A stretch of DNA of 64,000 bases, taken from Flavobacterium psychroterrae. Lineage in GTDB: Bacteria; Bacteroidota; Bacteroidia; Flavobacteriales; Flavobacteriaceae. Position 1 is the stretch's first letter; every line of letters starts with the position of its first letter. Of the stretch, positions 35,698 to 43,611 are shown piece after piece. The notes under the pieces were generated by a model, which saw only the letters and a program-made list of their open reading frames with translations, did not search any database and was not told where the DNA came from. The DNA lies in contig NZ_JAGYVZ010000011.1 of NCBI RefSeq assembly GCF_018380615.1, forward strand, positions 62,001 through 126,000, given 5' to 3'. The position numbers and the translations under genes were made by a program.

Positions 35698-38148
35698 TTA
35701 TTTTTTCTTGAATTTATTTAAAATCCCATTCCAGAAATTTGACTTTTCCTCTTCTTCATGATATCCATTTGAATAAGCTCCATAACCATATCCATAACCA
35801 TAAGCCGTGCCGTATTTTGCTTTATTCTCATACCCATTTAAAACAATACTTGCATTCGATAATTCACCTCTTTTTACCCTTGTATTAAGCAATGTAATCA
35901 TATCTTTTTTGGTATAATTCTGTCTTACTATATAAAGAGTAACATCAGCATATTGGGCTAGTTCTAACGCATCTGACACTAATCCTACCGGCGGAGTATC
36001 CAGAATAATATAGTCATATTTGTCTTTCAGCTCGAAAATTAACTCATTCATTGCATCACTCAAAATTAACTCTGATGGATTTGGAGGTATGGGCCCTGAA
36101 AGTATAACGTCGAGATTAGGAATTTGTGTTGAGTTGGTAATTTCAGCTAAACTATTTTGTTTAATTAAATAATTCACAACTCCTATTTGATTTTTCAAAT
36201 TAAACTCATCTGCCAATCTCGGTTTTCTCAAATCCAAACCTATGATAACAGTTTTCTTTTCGCTTAAAGCGAAAACTGTAGCAATATTTATAGAGCAAAA
36301 TGTTTTTCCCTCGCCACTTATTGATGAAGTAATCATTAAAGTCTTTGACCCACTTAATTGTTGTTTTTTATACAAAAACTGCAATGAAGAACGAATTGTT
36401 CTAAAAGCTTCAGAAAGCGCAGATTTTGGTTTATCGAAAACTGCTAAATTCAATGAATTTTTATTAACTCCAATTACACCAATTAATGGGATTTGAGTTA
36501 ATTTACTAATATCATCGGCACTTTGAATCGAATTATTGATAAAGAATATTCCAAAAACAAACAATAATGGCACAAGTGTTCCAAGAAATAAAGCTAATAT
36601 ATAATTTACAGAAGTTTTTGGACCTATTAATCCTCCACCAATATCTTTTGCAGAATCTATAAAATGAATATCGGATAAATTAGATGCTTTTACAATCTCT
36701 GCCTCATTTCTCTTTTTAAGAAATTCAGTATAAATATTATCACTTAAGTCATATTTTCTTTGAATCTTCAGTAGTTCCTGTTGCTCTTCAGGAAGTCTTT
36801 TTACGGTACTTTCTGCCTCACCTATTTTAGCATTTACCATTGACAAATCATACATTAAAGAAGATTTTGCCGTAACAATATTTTCCAGCAAAACATCTTT
36901 GACAGCCCTCATTTGATTGTCAAAATCTTTAAAAATCTTATCGCTCTTAACCGCATAAGCCATTTCTGATCTCTGGGTAGAAAGCGCAATAAGTTTTGAC
37001 ACATTCACGACAACATTGGGATCTTCAATTCCCGCAACAGATGGCGCAGGCAATCTTGAATAATCGACACTATTGTTTAAGTAAGATTTTAAAGAATTAT
37101 AATAAGCTATTTTTCTTGTGACTTCATCTTTCTTAACATCAAAGTCCATCAATTTACCAGAAACTACAGCTCCTCCACCTTCAATTTCATAAATGTTTTT
37201 ATCCTTTCTAAAAGATTTCAATTCACCGCCAGTTTGTTTTAATTGAGATTCCATTGCAACAAGAGTGCTGTCAATAAACCTGATGGTATTAGTTGCAAAT
37301 TGATTTTTTCCGTCTAGCTGAATTTTAATTAACATTTTTACAGTGGAATTCAAATAATCAACCATTCTGGCTTTATTCGTTCCTTGCATTCCTAAAGTTA
37401 ATATGGATCCTCCTTTATCATCAGAACCAACAGTGATACCTCTATAACCCGCAACCGTTCCGTCAAAATCATTGAATTTCACAAAATATTCATTACCATT
37501 GTACAAACCAGGATTGTCATTTATTTGCAACTTCCAGTTTAGAAATGGCAACGAAACCTGTTCTCCAACCTTATATTTCTTAACAAATAAGTCTGTAGGT
37601 TGAACTGCAGTATTACTATACGAATTTGTAGAATATGTTATCAAGGAAACTGAATTGTTTTCGAAAGGAATTCGAATTTGATATTCATTTTCGCTCACGA
37701 ATTTAATCCCTATTAATGTATTTGCGAGCTGCCCTTTTGATTTATCAATATCCACATAAAAAGGAACAGCGCCATAGGCATCAATTAAATTGTATTTTCC
37801 TTGTGTAAAATAATCAATATAGAATTGCAACTTACTCACAACTAATTCATTATGAGATCTTGATTGCAATATTGTAGAAATTCCGTTTACCTGATCAGAA
37901 ATCCCTCCCCAGTTAAAAACTAAACTTGTATTTGATGTAAAAAAAGGATTACTTTCTTCTTTGATAGAAATCATAGTCTGCATTCCGTAAATTTTTTCTT
38001 TACGAATATTGACTTGATAAGCAATTGTAAATGCAATTATCAAACTAGCCAGAAACCATTTCCAGTAACTTAAAATTTTTAATAGAAATCCCTTAAAATC
38101 AAAATTCGAATGATTTTCAAAAATGGAAAAATCTTTTATATCTAACAT
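35698..38148 (-). CDS. wzc: Wzc-type tyrosine autokinase with Wzz domain
   Basis: Inner-membrane protein of 816 residues. The first membrane helix is at about 31-46 and a long periplasmic Wzz/GNVR region follows, with coiled segments near 410-490. The second helix is at about 515-538. The BY-kinase domain has Walker A SISGEGKT (609-616), Walker A' IGLDLRKPR (636-644) and Walker B YIILDTPP (713-720). The tail carries a tyrosine cluster at 779-796 for autophosphorylation. It controls polymer length and export with the Wza-like lipoprotein next to it. No separate phosphatase (Wzb) was seen nearby. Confidence 0.94.
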   Translation of the reverse strand: MLDIKDFSIFENHSNFDFKGFLLKILSYWKWFLASLIIAFTIAYQVNIRKEKIYGMQTMISIKEESNPFFTSNTSLVFNWGGISDQVNGISTILQSRSHNELVVSKLQFYIDYFTQGKYNLIDAYGAVPFYVDIDKSKGQLANTLIGIKFVSENEYQIRIPFENNSVSLITYSTNSYSNTAVQPTDLFVKKYKVGEQVSLPFLNWKLQINDNPGLYNGNEYFVKFNDFDGTVAGYRGITVGSDDKGGSILTLGMQGTNKARMVDYLNSTVKMLIKIQLDGKNQFATNTIRFIDSTLVAMESQLKQTGGELKSFRKDKNIYEIEGGGAVVSGKLMDFDVKKDEVTRKIAYYNSLKSYLNNSVDYSRLPAPSVAGIEDPNVVVNVSKLIALSTQRSEMAYAVKSDKIFKDFDNQMRAVKDVLLENIVTAKSSLMYDLSMVNAKIGEAESTVKRLPEEQQELLKIQRKYDLSDNIYTEFLKKRNEAEIVKASNLSDIHFIDSAKDIGGGLIGPKTSVNYILALFLGTLVPLLFVFGIFFINNSIQSADDISKLTQIPLIGVIGVNKNSLNLAVFDKPKSALSEAFRTIRSSLQFLYKKQQLSGSKTLMITSSISGEGKTFCSINIATVFALSEKKTVIIGLDLRKPRLADEFNLKNQIGVVNYLIKQNSLAEITNSTQIPNLDVILSGPIPPNPSELILSDAMNELIFELKDKYDYIILDTPPVGLVSDALELAQYADVTLYIVRQNYTKKDMITLLNTRVKRGELSNASIVLNGYENKAKYGTAYGYGYGYGAYSNGYHEEEEKSNFWNGILNKFKKK

Positions 38149-38163
38149 ATTTTGAATTTGGTT

Positions 38164-38952
38164 TTAATTTTTAAGCAACAAAAATACGGTTGTAGCTAAT
38201 GACAAAATGGTAACAATTGTACTAATAGATTCTATACCTGTTTTACCAGTTCCCCATGTTTTTTGTTTAAGAGGCTTTACATATATATAATCGTTTGGCT
38301 GTAAGTAATAATATGGAGATTTCATTACATTAACATCTGTTAAATCTAAGTCATGCATTTGCATTCCTGTTGGTGATTGACGAATTACAGTTACGGCTTT
38401 TCTATTTCCTGTAATAGTTATATCTCCGGCATTTGCAACAGCTTCCATAATATTTACATGTTCCTGAAACAATGTTTTTGTACCCGTACTTCCAACTTCA
38501 CCGTTTATAGTATATTTAAACCCAGCTAGTTTTACAGTAATAAAAATATTAGCCTCACTTTTAAAATATTCCTCAAGCAACTTTTTTTCAATTATAACTC
38601 GAACTTCTTCAAGAGTATATCCTATAACATTTATCTCACCCAATATTGGCATTCTTATGTTCCCGTGATCATCAACTGTAAAACCATTAAAATATAAATC
38701 GGATTCAGATTTACCTGCCGAAGCATTTTGAGTGGTATTAAAAATTGACACCAGTTTAGGATCAATTGCTTTTATATCAACACTTAAAACATCATTTACC
38801 TGTAATCTATAAGGTTTTGATTCTACTGCAGCAATATTATTTTGTTCGCCAGAATTATTTTTATCCTGCAAATACACCAAATCTTTTACAGGAATACACG
38901 ATGTAAATAAAGCCCCAATTAATAGTAATATATAAAAGCCGTTCTTTGTCAT
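38164..38952 (-). CDS. wza: Wza-type polysaccharide export lipoprotein
   Basis: Outer-membrane export lipoprotein of 262 residues. The signal peptide ends in the lipobox LFTSC, so Cys19 should be lipidated. The Poly_export domain follows (YRLQVNDVLSVDIKAIDP) with an SLBB motif (YTINGEVGSTGTKTLF). A hydrophobic C-terminal helix may cross the outer membrane as in Wza. It is the first gene of the locus, 15 bases before wzc, and the pair forms the export-control unit. It begins 17 bases downstream of a good -7 element. Confidence 0.92.
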   Translation of the reverse strand: MTKNGFYILLLIGALFTSCIPVKDLVYLQDKNNSGEQNNIAAVESKPYRLQVNDVLSVDIKAIDPKLVSIFNTTQNASAGKSESDLYFNGFTVDDHGNIRMPILGEINVIGYTLEEVRVIIEKKLLEEYFKSEANIFITVKLAGFKYTINGEVGSTGTKTLFQEHVNIMEAVANAGDITITGNRKAVTVIRQSPTGMQMHDLDLTDVNVMKSPYYYLQPNDYIYVKPLKQKTWGTGKTGIESISTIVTILSLATTVFLLLKN

Positions 38953-38968
38953 TATTAAAATTTTATCG

Positions 38969-38976
38969 CAAATATA
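38969..38976 (-). promoter_or_regulatory. -7 element before wza (start of the polysaccharide locus)
   Basis: TATATTTG on the minus strand matches the Bacteroidota -7 box. A clear TTG at the expected distance is missing (TTT instead), so the promoter is weaker by sequence than the one at 32533. The leader would be only about ten bases. Confidence 0.45.
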
Positions 38977-39022
38977 GCTTTTCCTTTAATCTTCAGAAAA
39001 TCTAAGTTTATTTAGGGTTTAT

Positions 39023-39643
39023 TTAATTATTTTTGAAGGTTTTTTCGAACGGAACACGATGTAAAATACTTCTTCCAAGAGTGATTTCATCTGCATATTC
39101 TAATTCATCTCCAACAGAAATACCTCTGGCAATTGTAGAAATTATAATTTCAGATTCGGCAATTTGTTTATAGATATAAAAATTTGTTGTATCTCCTTCC
39201 ATTGTAGAACTTAACGCAAAAATAATCTCAATTACTTTTCCTGATTTTACTTTTTCAACCAGAGTTGAAATATTCAACTGACTTGGACCAACTCCTTCTA
39301 TTGGAGAAATTTTACCACCAAGAACATGATAAATCCCTTTATATTGTCCAGTATTTTCTATAGCCATAACGTCCCGAATGTCTTCAACAACACAAATAGT
39401 CTGATGATTTCTTGCTAAATTTGCACAGATTTCACAAACTTTAGTATCTGAAATATTATGACAACTTTCGCAAAATTTTATATCTGCACGCATATTCAAT
39501 AATGCCTGAGATAAAAATCCGGTTTGTTCTTTTGGTTGTTTTAATAAATGAAGTACTAATCGCAATGCCGTACGCTTACCAATTCCAGGCAATTGCGACA
39601 TTTCGTTGACTGCTTTTTCTATTAATTTTGATGAAAATTCCAT
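39023..39643 (-). CDS. recR: Recombination mediator RecR
   Basis: DNA-repair protein of 206 residues acting with RecF and RecO to load RecA at gaps. The helix-hairpin-helix region ([12 protein letters not shown]) is at 18-29. The zinc finger uses Cys58, Cys61, Cys70 and Cys73. The Toprim domain contains [15 protein letters not shown] and the stretch [18 protein letters not shown]. It has the normal family length and a clear Met start. It lies 70 bases upstream of wza on the same strand, but belongs to the core chromosome rather than the locus. Confidence 0.96.
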   Translation of the reverse strand: MEFSSKLIEKAVNEMSQLPGIGKRTALRLVLHLLKQPKEQTGFLSQALLNMRADIKFCESCHNISDTKVCEICANLARNHQTICVVEDIRDVMAIENTGQYKGIYHVLGGKISPIEGVGPSQLNISTLVEKVKSGKVIEIIFALSSTMEGDTTNFYIYKQIAESEIIISTIARGISVGDELEYADEITLGRSILHRVPFEKTFKNN

Positions 39644-39648
39644 GACGA

Positions 39649-39656
39649 CAAAAGTA
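39649..39656 (-). promoter_or_regulatory. -7 element directly before recR
   Basis: TACTTTTG on the minus strand ends six bases before the recR ATG, so initiation at the usual distance would give a leaderless or nearly leaderless mRNA. No TTG is found 17-23 bases upstream. Confidence 0.4.
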
Positions 39657-39745
39657 ATACTTTTAATGGTTTAGTAGGCTCTGAGGCAACTAAATTCAGT
39701 TTTATCGAGATACTAATTATAACTACAAAAAGTTCTTTGTAGCCC

Positions 39746-39805
39746 AGATAGCAACGATATCCTTTTTCTGGCTTCTTTAGCCAGGAAAAGATATAGTGGA
39801 TAGCT
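39746..39805. repeat. Imperfect long palindrome, candidate dispersed repeat
   Basis: In the 181-base gap between recR and the CoA-binding gene. The core arms 39764-39772 and 39780-39789 (TTTTCTGGC and GCCAGGAAAA) enclose a seven-base loop. The flanks out to 39746 and 39805 still pair partly (AGATAGC with GGATAGCT). Length and shape suggest a REP-like or small mobile element. An open frame through it (39622-39819) looks accidental. Confidence 0.55.
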
Positions 39806-39824
39806 GGAAAAAGCTCCAAAAAAA

Positions 39825-40190
39825 TTAATATTGATTAGTAGCCAATAAAACCAAAGTACAAGCAACTTCTGACTTAATATTATTCAACTCTAATAATTGA
39901 TACAATTCAGGATTTTCTGTCCCAGGATTAAAAACTACTCTTTTAGGCTGAGCCTCGATGATGTAATTATAATAATCACGTTGGCGAGTAGGATTTAAAT
40001 ATAAAGTGACTGTATCTATATTTTTAACCGGAATAGCTTTTGTATGGATTTTTACACCCGCAACTTCTCCTGTATTTTGACCAATTGCTAAAACAGTGTG
40101 TCCTTTATCAACTAACATGTTTATGGCTCTAAAAGCGTAACGATCTGGTTTTGTGGTAGCACCCAGAACTAAAGTTTTCTTATTTTTCAT
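39825..40190 (-). CDS. CoA-binding domain protein (YccU-like)
   Basis: Small Rossmann-fold protein of 121 residues of the CoA_binding_2 family. KTLVLGATTKPDRYAFRAI opens the fold, and HTVLAIGQNTGEVAGVKIH and RVVFNPGTENPEL follow. Relatives are widespread, bind CoA in crystal structures, and have no settled function. A good -7 box (TACTTTTG, 40209-40216) lies 19 bases upstream of the ATG. The palindrome described at 39746-39805 follows the stop codon and could help end the transcript. Confidence 0.85.
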   Translation of the reverse strand: MKNKKTLVLGATTKPDRYAFRAINMLVDKGHTVLAIGQNTGEVAGVKIHTKAIPVKNIDTVTLYLNPTRQRDYYNYIIEAQPKRVVFNPGTENPELYQLLELNNIKSEVACTLVLLATNQY

Positions 40191-40342
40191 TATTTTTCAA
40201 ATATGTTACAAAAGTAATCAAAAAGAATGAGGTTAGTTTAGGTTATTGATTTAGAAATAATAACATTAAAAATAATATACTAACTTGAATTTGCTCTGAA
40301 GTATCAAAAATTAACTATTTTTACTACATTAACTAAAACAGC

Positions 40343-40972
40343 ATGGATTTATTCATTTATTTATTTGCGGCACTTTTCTCCGTATTAAACCCTATCGGAA
40401 CAGTTCCGATTTTTGTTGGATTAACGCAACATGATTCTCAAGAAGAACGTTCCAGAATTTCTCTTTGGACTGCCATAAACGTTTTTATCATTTTGATTGT
40501 ATCCTTTTTTATTGGTCAATATGTTTTGTCATTTTTCGGAATAAGTATTGATGCCCTTAGGATTGCAGGAGGAATTGTAATTGTAAATTCCGGATTTTCA
40601 TTACTTTCGGGAAAAATAAATAAAAAACGAGGAATCAACAAAAAGGTTGAAACCGATGCACAACAACGTAACGATATCGCTCTAACGCCATTAGCAATCC
40701 CAATGTTAGCAGGTCCGGGATCAATTTCTTTGCTGATTGCTTTTCATCAGGAACACCACGGAATGGAAGAAATAATTATATCGTCTTTAGCAATTTTAGC
40801 TATTGCGGTTGCAATTTTTGCCATTCTAAAAAGCGCACACTATTTAGCCCGAATACTAGGAGCTTCGGGAATTGTAGCTATTTCAAGAATTGTGGGTTTC
40901 ATTGTTATTTCTATCGGAATACAATATATTGTAAGCTCAATCATAAATATTGTAAAGGGAAATTTGATGTAG
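40343..40972 (+). CDS. MarC-family membrane protein
   Basis: Integral membrane protein of 209 residues with six hydrophobic helices, one of only two genes on the plus strand in the window. FSVLNPIGTVPIFVGLT near the N-terminus and TPLAIPMLAGPGSISLLIA in the middle are the duplicated MarC signatures. The loop between them is basic (KINKKRGINKK). Function of the family is unknown despite the name. The gene is divergent from the CoA-binding gene across 152 bases in which I see no convincing plus-strand promoter. Confidence 0.92.
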   Translation: MDLFIYLFAALFSVLNPIGTVPIFVGLTQHDSQEERSRISLWTAINVFIILIVSFFIGQYVLSFFGISIDALRIAGGIVIVNSGFSLLSGKINKKRGINKKVETDAQQRNDIALTPLAIPMLAGPGSISLLIAFHQEHHGMEEIIISSLAILAIAVAIFAILKSAHYLARILGASGIVAISRIVGFIVISIGIQYIVSSIINIVKGNLM

Positions 40973-40983
40973 AGATTTTTTTT

Positions 40984-41064
40984 ATCATAAAAATGTCTCC
41001 ATTTTTAAAACAACAATCATTCGAATATGATTATAATATCTGTCAAAATGGACATTTACATGAT
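40984..41064. repeat. Nested inverted repeat between marC and the HTH gene
   Basis: The outer arms 40984-41005 and 41045-41064 (ATCATAAAAATGTCTCCATT against its partner AAAATGGACATTTACATGAT) pair with a one-base bulge and two mismatches. Inside lies a second hairpin (AATCAT 41015-41020, ATGATT 41027-41032). It could end marC transcripts, serve as an operator for the HTH protein, or be a remnant of a small mobile element. Confidence 0.6.
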
Positions 41065-41107
41065 ATTTTTTATCTTTAAAACTCAGAATTCTTAAACCAA
41101 ATGGCGT

Positions 41108-41115
41108 TATCTTTG
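41108..41115 (+). promoter_or_regulatory. -7 element before the HTH gene
   Basis: TATCTTTG on the plus strand, 25 bases before the ATG at 41141. No TTG at the right distance upstream. The strong inverted repeat at 40984-41064 lies just upstream and could bind a regulator. Confidence 0.4.
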
Positions 41116-41140
41116 AGCCTTTAGAAAATTTATATTTATT

Positions 41141-41545
41141 ATGGAACAGAAAATACATCAGGGAAGAAACGTAAAACGTTTCAGAGAAATGCTTGGCATC
41201 AAACAGGAGTCATTGGCTTTTGATTTGGGAAATGACTGGAATCAAAAGAAAATTTCTGTGCTTGAGCAAAAAGATGTAATTGAGGATAATATACTTAGTC
41301 GAATTTCTAATTCATTGAAAATTCCTGTTGAAGCGTTTCAAAACTTTGATGAAGAGCAGGCGGTAAATTTAATTTCGTGTAATTTCTCTGATAATGCAAT
41401 GTTCAATAATAGAATTGAAGTTTTCAATAACAATCCGATTGAGGAAATTAAAAAACTTCACGAAGAAAAAATTGCTTTGTATGAGCGCATGTTGAAAGAA
41501 AAAGATGAAATGATGACAAGGCTTGAAAAATTAATAAATAGATAA
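41141..41545 (+). CDS. Small XRE-like HTH protein with C-terminal coiled coil
   Basis: Protein of 134 residues. The N-terminal half (GRNVKRFREMLGIKQESLAF, then WNQKKISVLEQKD and ILSRISNSLKIPVEAF) has the pattern of a Cro/C1-type helix-turn-helix. The C-terminal third (EEIKKLHEEKIALYERMLKE) is a predicted coiled coil for dimerisation. Similar small regulators are common in Flavobacteria and are not assigned to a pathway. The gene stands alone between the marC gap and a bidirectional terminator. Autoregulation through the upstream inverted repeat is possible. Confidence 0.75.
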   Translation: MEQKIHQGRNVKRFREMLGIKQESLAFDLGNDWNQKKISVLEQKDVIEDNILSRISNSLKIPVEAFQNFDEEQAVNLISCNFSDNAMFNNRIEVFNNNPIEEIKKLHEEKIALYERMLKEKDEMMTRLEKLINR

Positions 41546-41563
41546 GAAACTTTTATTCATAGT

Positions 41564-41597
41564 AAAAAAGGCTCAACCAAATGGTTGAGCCTTTTTT
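41564..41597. terminator. Bidirectional intrinsic terminator
   Basis: Perfect 16-base arms (41564-41579 and 41582-41597, core GGCTCAACCA) with a two-base loop, an A-run on one side and a T-run on the other. It lies between the convergent HTH and CtlX-like genes and serves both. Confidence 0.95.
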
Positions 41598-41626
41598 ATA
41601 TTAAATTTTACTAGTTATAAAACAAC

Positions 41627-42562
41627 TTAACTTCTTGGCAAAAATACTTCTGCCATCATACATCTGGCGCTTCCTCCTCCACAAGCTTCAATTGTATCAA
41701 GACTTGAACTCAAAATTTCAGCATGATTTTCTATTTGAGTAATTTGTTTTTGAGTTAAACTCTGATGTGCAGACGCACTCATCACTATATATTTTTTATC
41801 ATTTGTTCCTCGAACTTCAAGCATATTGCCCGCAAAATTATTAACCTGAGCTTCGGTAATCAAAATGATCTCTTTTTTATCTGCTTTTAAATTATCTAGA
41901 ACCATTTTGCGCTCTTTTTTATCATCTATACAATCTGCACAGATAACTGCAAAAGTTTCAGCTAAACACATCATTACGTTTGTATGATATATTAATTTAC
42001 GCTCTCCATTAACTGTCTGGAAAGCTTCAAAAATAACAGGAGCATAATCAAAATCTTCACAGAATTCGATAAATAATTCTTCATCGGCACGTGGCGACAA
42101 TGCGCAGTACGCTTTTGCATTAGCACGATCTAAAAGCAAACTTCCGGTTCCTTCAAGAAAAAAACCATCTTCTTCTGCAGATGTATAATCCATTATATTC
42201 GAAATTTCGAAACCTTTGTCTTCAAGAGCATCTAAAATATCTTCGCGACGTTCCTGACGACGATTTTCTGCAAACATTGGATAAAGAGCCACATCTCCAT
42301 TTTCGTGGAATGAAACCCAGTTGTTTGGAAAAATACTGTCCGGAGTATCTGTTTCCAAAGTATCATCAATAACCGTAACATCGACCCCAACTGCTCTTAA
42401 TTTTTCTACAAAAACATCGAATTCTTGTTGTGCTTCTGCATTTACCGTACTTGGCAAAAGACCATCTAATACTTTTTGGTAATAATTATTTACTGCCGTT
42501 TGCTCATTCATTCTAAAAGCAACTGGTCGAATCATTACAATTGCATTTGTCGTTTGTTTCAT
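41627..42562 (-). CDS. ctlX: Citrulline/guanidino hydrolase, CtlX-like
   Basis: Pentein-fold hydrolase of 311 residues. TPDSIFPNNWVSFHENGDV gives the substrate-binding Asp and Asn region. EGTGSLLLDR and the IYHTNVMMCL stretch supply the catalytic Glu/His area. The nucleophile is Cys301 in GGGSARCMMAEVF. The arrangement matches CtlX proteins linked to citrulline use. It is followed (upstream on the strand) by a second pentein at 42633-43547. The two together suggest breakdown of arginine-derived guanidino or ureido compounds. Exact substrate is not visible. Confidence 0.85.
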   Translation of the reverse strand: MKQTTNAIVMIRPVAFRMNEQTAVNNYYQKVLDGLLPSTVNAEAQQEFDVFVEKLRAVGVDVTVIDDTLETDTPDSIFPNNWVSFHENGDVALYPMFAENRRQERREDILDALEDKGFEISNIMDYTSAEEDGFFLEGTGSLLLDRANAKAYCALSPRADEELFIEFCEDFDYAPVIFEAFQTVNGERKLIYHTNVMMCLAETFAVICADCIDDKKERKMVLDNLKADKKEIILITEAQVNNFAGNMLEVRGTNDKKYIVMSASAHQSLTQKQITQIENHAEILSSSLDTIEACGGGSARCMMAEVFLPRS

Positions 42563-42590
42563 AATCTTTATTTTTTGTTTCAGATTTCAT

Positions 42591-42629
42591 GTTTCATGTT
42601 TCATATTACAAAAATGTGAAACTTGAAAC
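42591..42629. repeat. TTTCAWG heptad direct and inverted repeats
   Basis: Arms 42591-42606 (GTTTCATGTTTCATAT) and 42614-42629 pair at 14 of 16 positions. The same seven-base unit repeats upstream (GTTTCAGATTTCAT from 42578). A T-run follows on the plus strand only, so it is not a clean terminator for the minus-strand genes. It resembles heptad spacers common in AT-rich flavobacterial gaps. Confidence 0.5.
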
Positions 42630-42632
42630 TTT

Positions 42633-43547
42633 TTAATCTCTAATTAACGGAAGTGTTGAACATCGTAATAAGCCTTCTTGTTTCGCAATTTCTGCATAAG
42701 GTATTTCCTCAACAGTAAAACCTTTGGAACGTAACCAATTGTTAAGCCTTGTAAAGTTTTTCTCTGAAACTACTACATTTTCATCAATAGAAAACACATT
42801 AGAAAACATATTATACATTTCATTTCTTTCGATATGGAATAAATTTTCTTTTCCAAAAAGATTCACTAAATACATATAATCGGCTTCCTCACGAAAACCT
42901 CTTTTATAAATAATCCCTTTATCTTTGCCTACAGGCTGAAAACAACAGTCTAAGTGTAAAGCATTATCACGAGCTTCGATTTTAGATTTAACCAAATCAA
43001 ACTCTTTTACAATTTTATTCGGAAACAATTCTTTAATATAATTTACACCATGCATATTTGTTCTTGCTGTAATGTAATCTTTATAATCACTCCCTTTGTA
43101 TGTTCCAATGAAAATATGATCATTCCAAAGCATAACATCTCCTCCTTCAATATGAACTTCTTCTGGCGGACGAACCACTTTCAAAGGATCAATTTGATCG
43201 AGTATATATTGAATTGCATCTAATTCACGTTCTCTGTCCGGAAGAATATTTGATTTAATGAAAGTATCATCAATTACAAATCCAATATCTCTCGCAAAAA
43301 TCTGATTGTAATTTTCAATCATTTCAGGACGATACACTTTTACATCATGTTTTTTAAAAACAATATTAAAAGCATCCATTTCAGCAACCATATCTTTTTC
43401 GATTGGATATGTTCCTGCTTTAATATGTTCCAATGATTTAGGATCATAAGCTTCATCTACAGATGGAGTTGGACCATTATGAACCGCAGAACCCAAAACT
43501 ACTGCACGTAATCTTGACGTTTCGTTCTTTATATTTAATTGCAACAT
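42633..43547 (-). CDS. DDAH/amidinotransferase-family pentein
   Basis: Pentein of 304 residues related to dimethylarginine dimethylaminohydrolase and glycine amidinotransferase. FARDIGFVIDD binds substrate. EEVHIEGGDVMLWND carries the catalytic Glu/Asp region, and ALHLDCCFQPVG holds the catalytic His. The nucleophile is Cys296 in LLRCSTLPLIRD at the very C-terminus. It precedes the CtlX-like gene by 71 bases on the same strand, and the pair is probably co-expressed. Methylarginine hydrolase or arginine deiminase-like activity is inferred from family only. Confidence 0.82.
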   Translation of the reverse strand: MLQLNIKNETSRLRAVVLGSAVHNGPTPSVDEAYDPKSLEHIKAGTYPIEKDMVAEMDAFNIVFKKHDVKVYRPEMIENYNQIFARDIGFVIDDTFIKSNILPDRERELDAIQYILDQIDPLKVVRPPEEVHIEGGDVMLWNDHIFIGTYKGSDYKDYITARTNMHGVNYIKELFPNKIVKEFDLVKSKIEARDNALHLDCCFQPVGKDKGIIYKRGFREEADYMYLVNLFGKENLFHIERNEMYNMFSNVFSIDENVVVSEKNFTRLNNWLRSKGFTVEEIPYAEIAKQEGLLRCSTLPLIRD

Positions 43548-43566
43548 AACTTTATTATATTTTGGC

Positions 43567-43574
43567 CAAAGATA
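43567..43574 (-). promoter_or_regulatory. -7 element before the DDAH-like gene
   Basis: TATCTTTG on the minus strand, 20 bases before the start codon. It lies just after the gltA terminator. No TTG is found at the usual spacing. Confidence 0.35.
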
Positions 43575-43577
43575 AAA

Positions 43578-43603
43578 AAAGCTTCACAGTTATGTGAAGC
43601 TTT
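43578..43603 (-). terminator. Intrinsic terminator of gltA
   Basis: Perfect 11-base arms (AAAGCTTCACA, 43578-43588 and 43593-43603) with a four-base loop, followed on the minus strand by a run of T. It lies nine bases after the gltA stop. Confidence 0.9.
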
Positions 43604-43611
43604 AAAATATT

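Noticed and set aside
39622..39819. 65-residue open frame upstream of recR
   Set aside because: It runs through a palindrome and overlaps the start of recR, has no recognisable domain and an amino-acid make-up typical of random AT-rich sequence.
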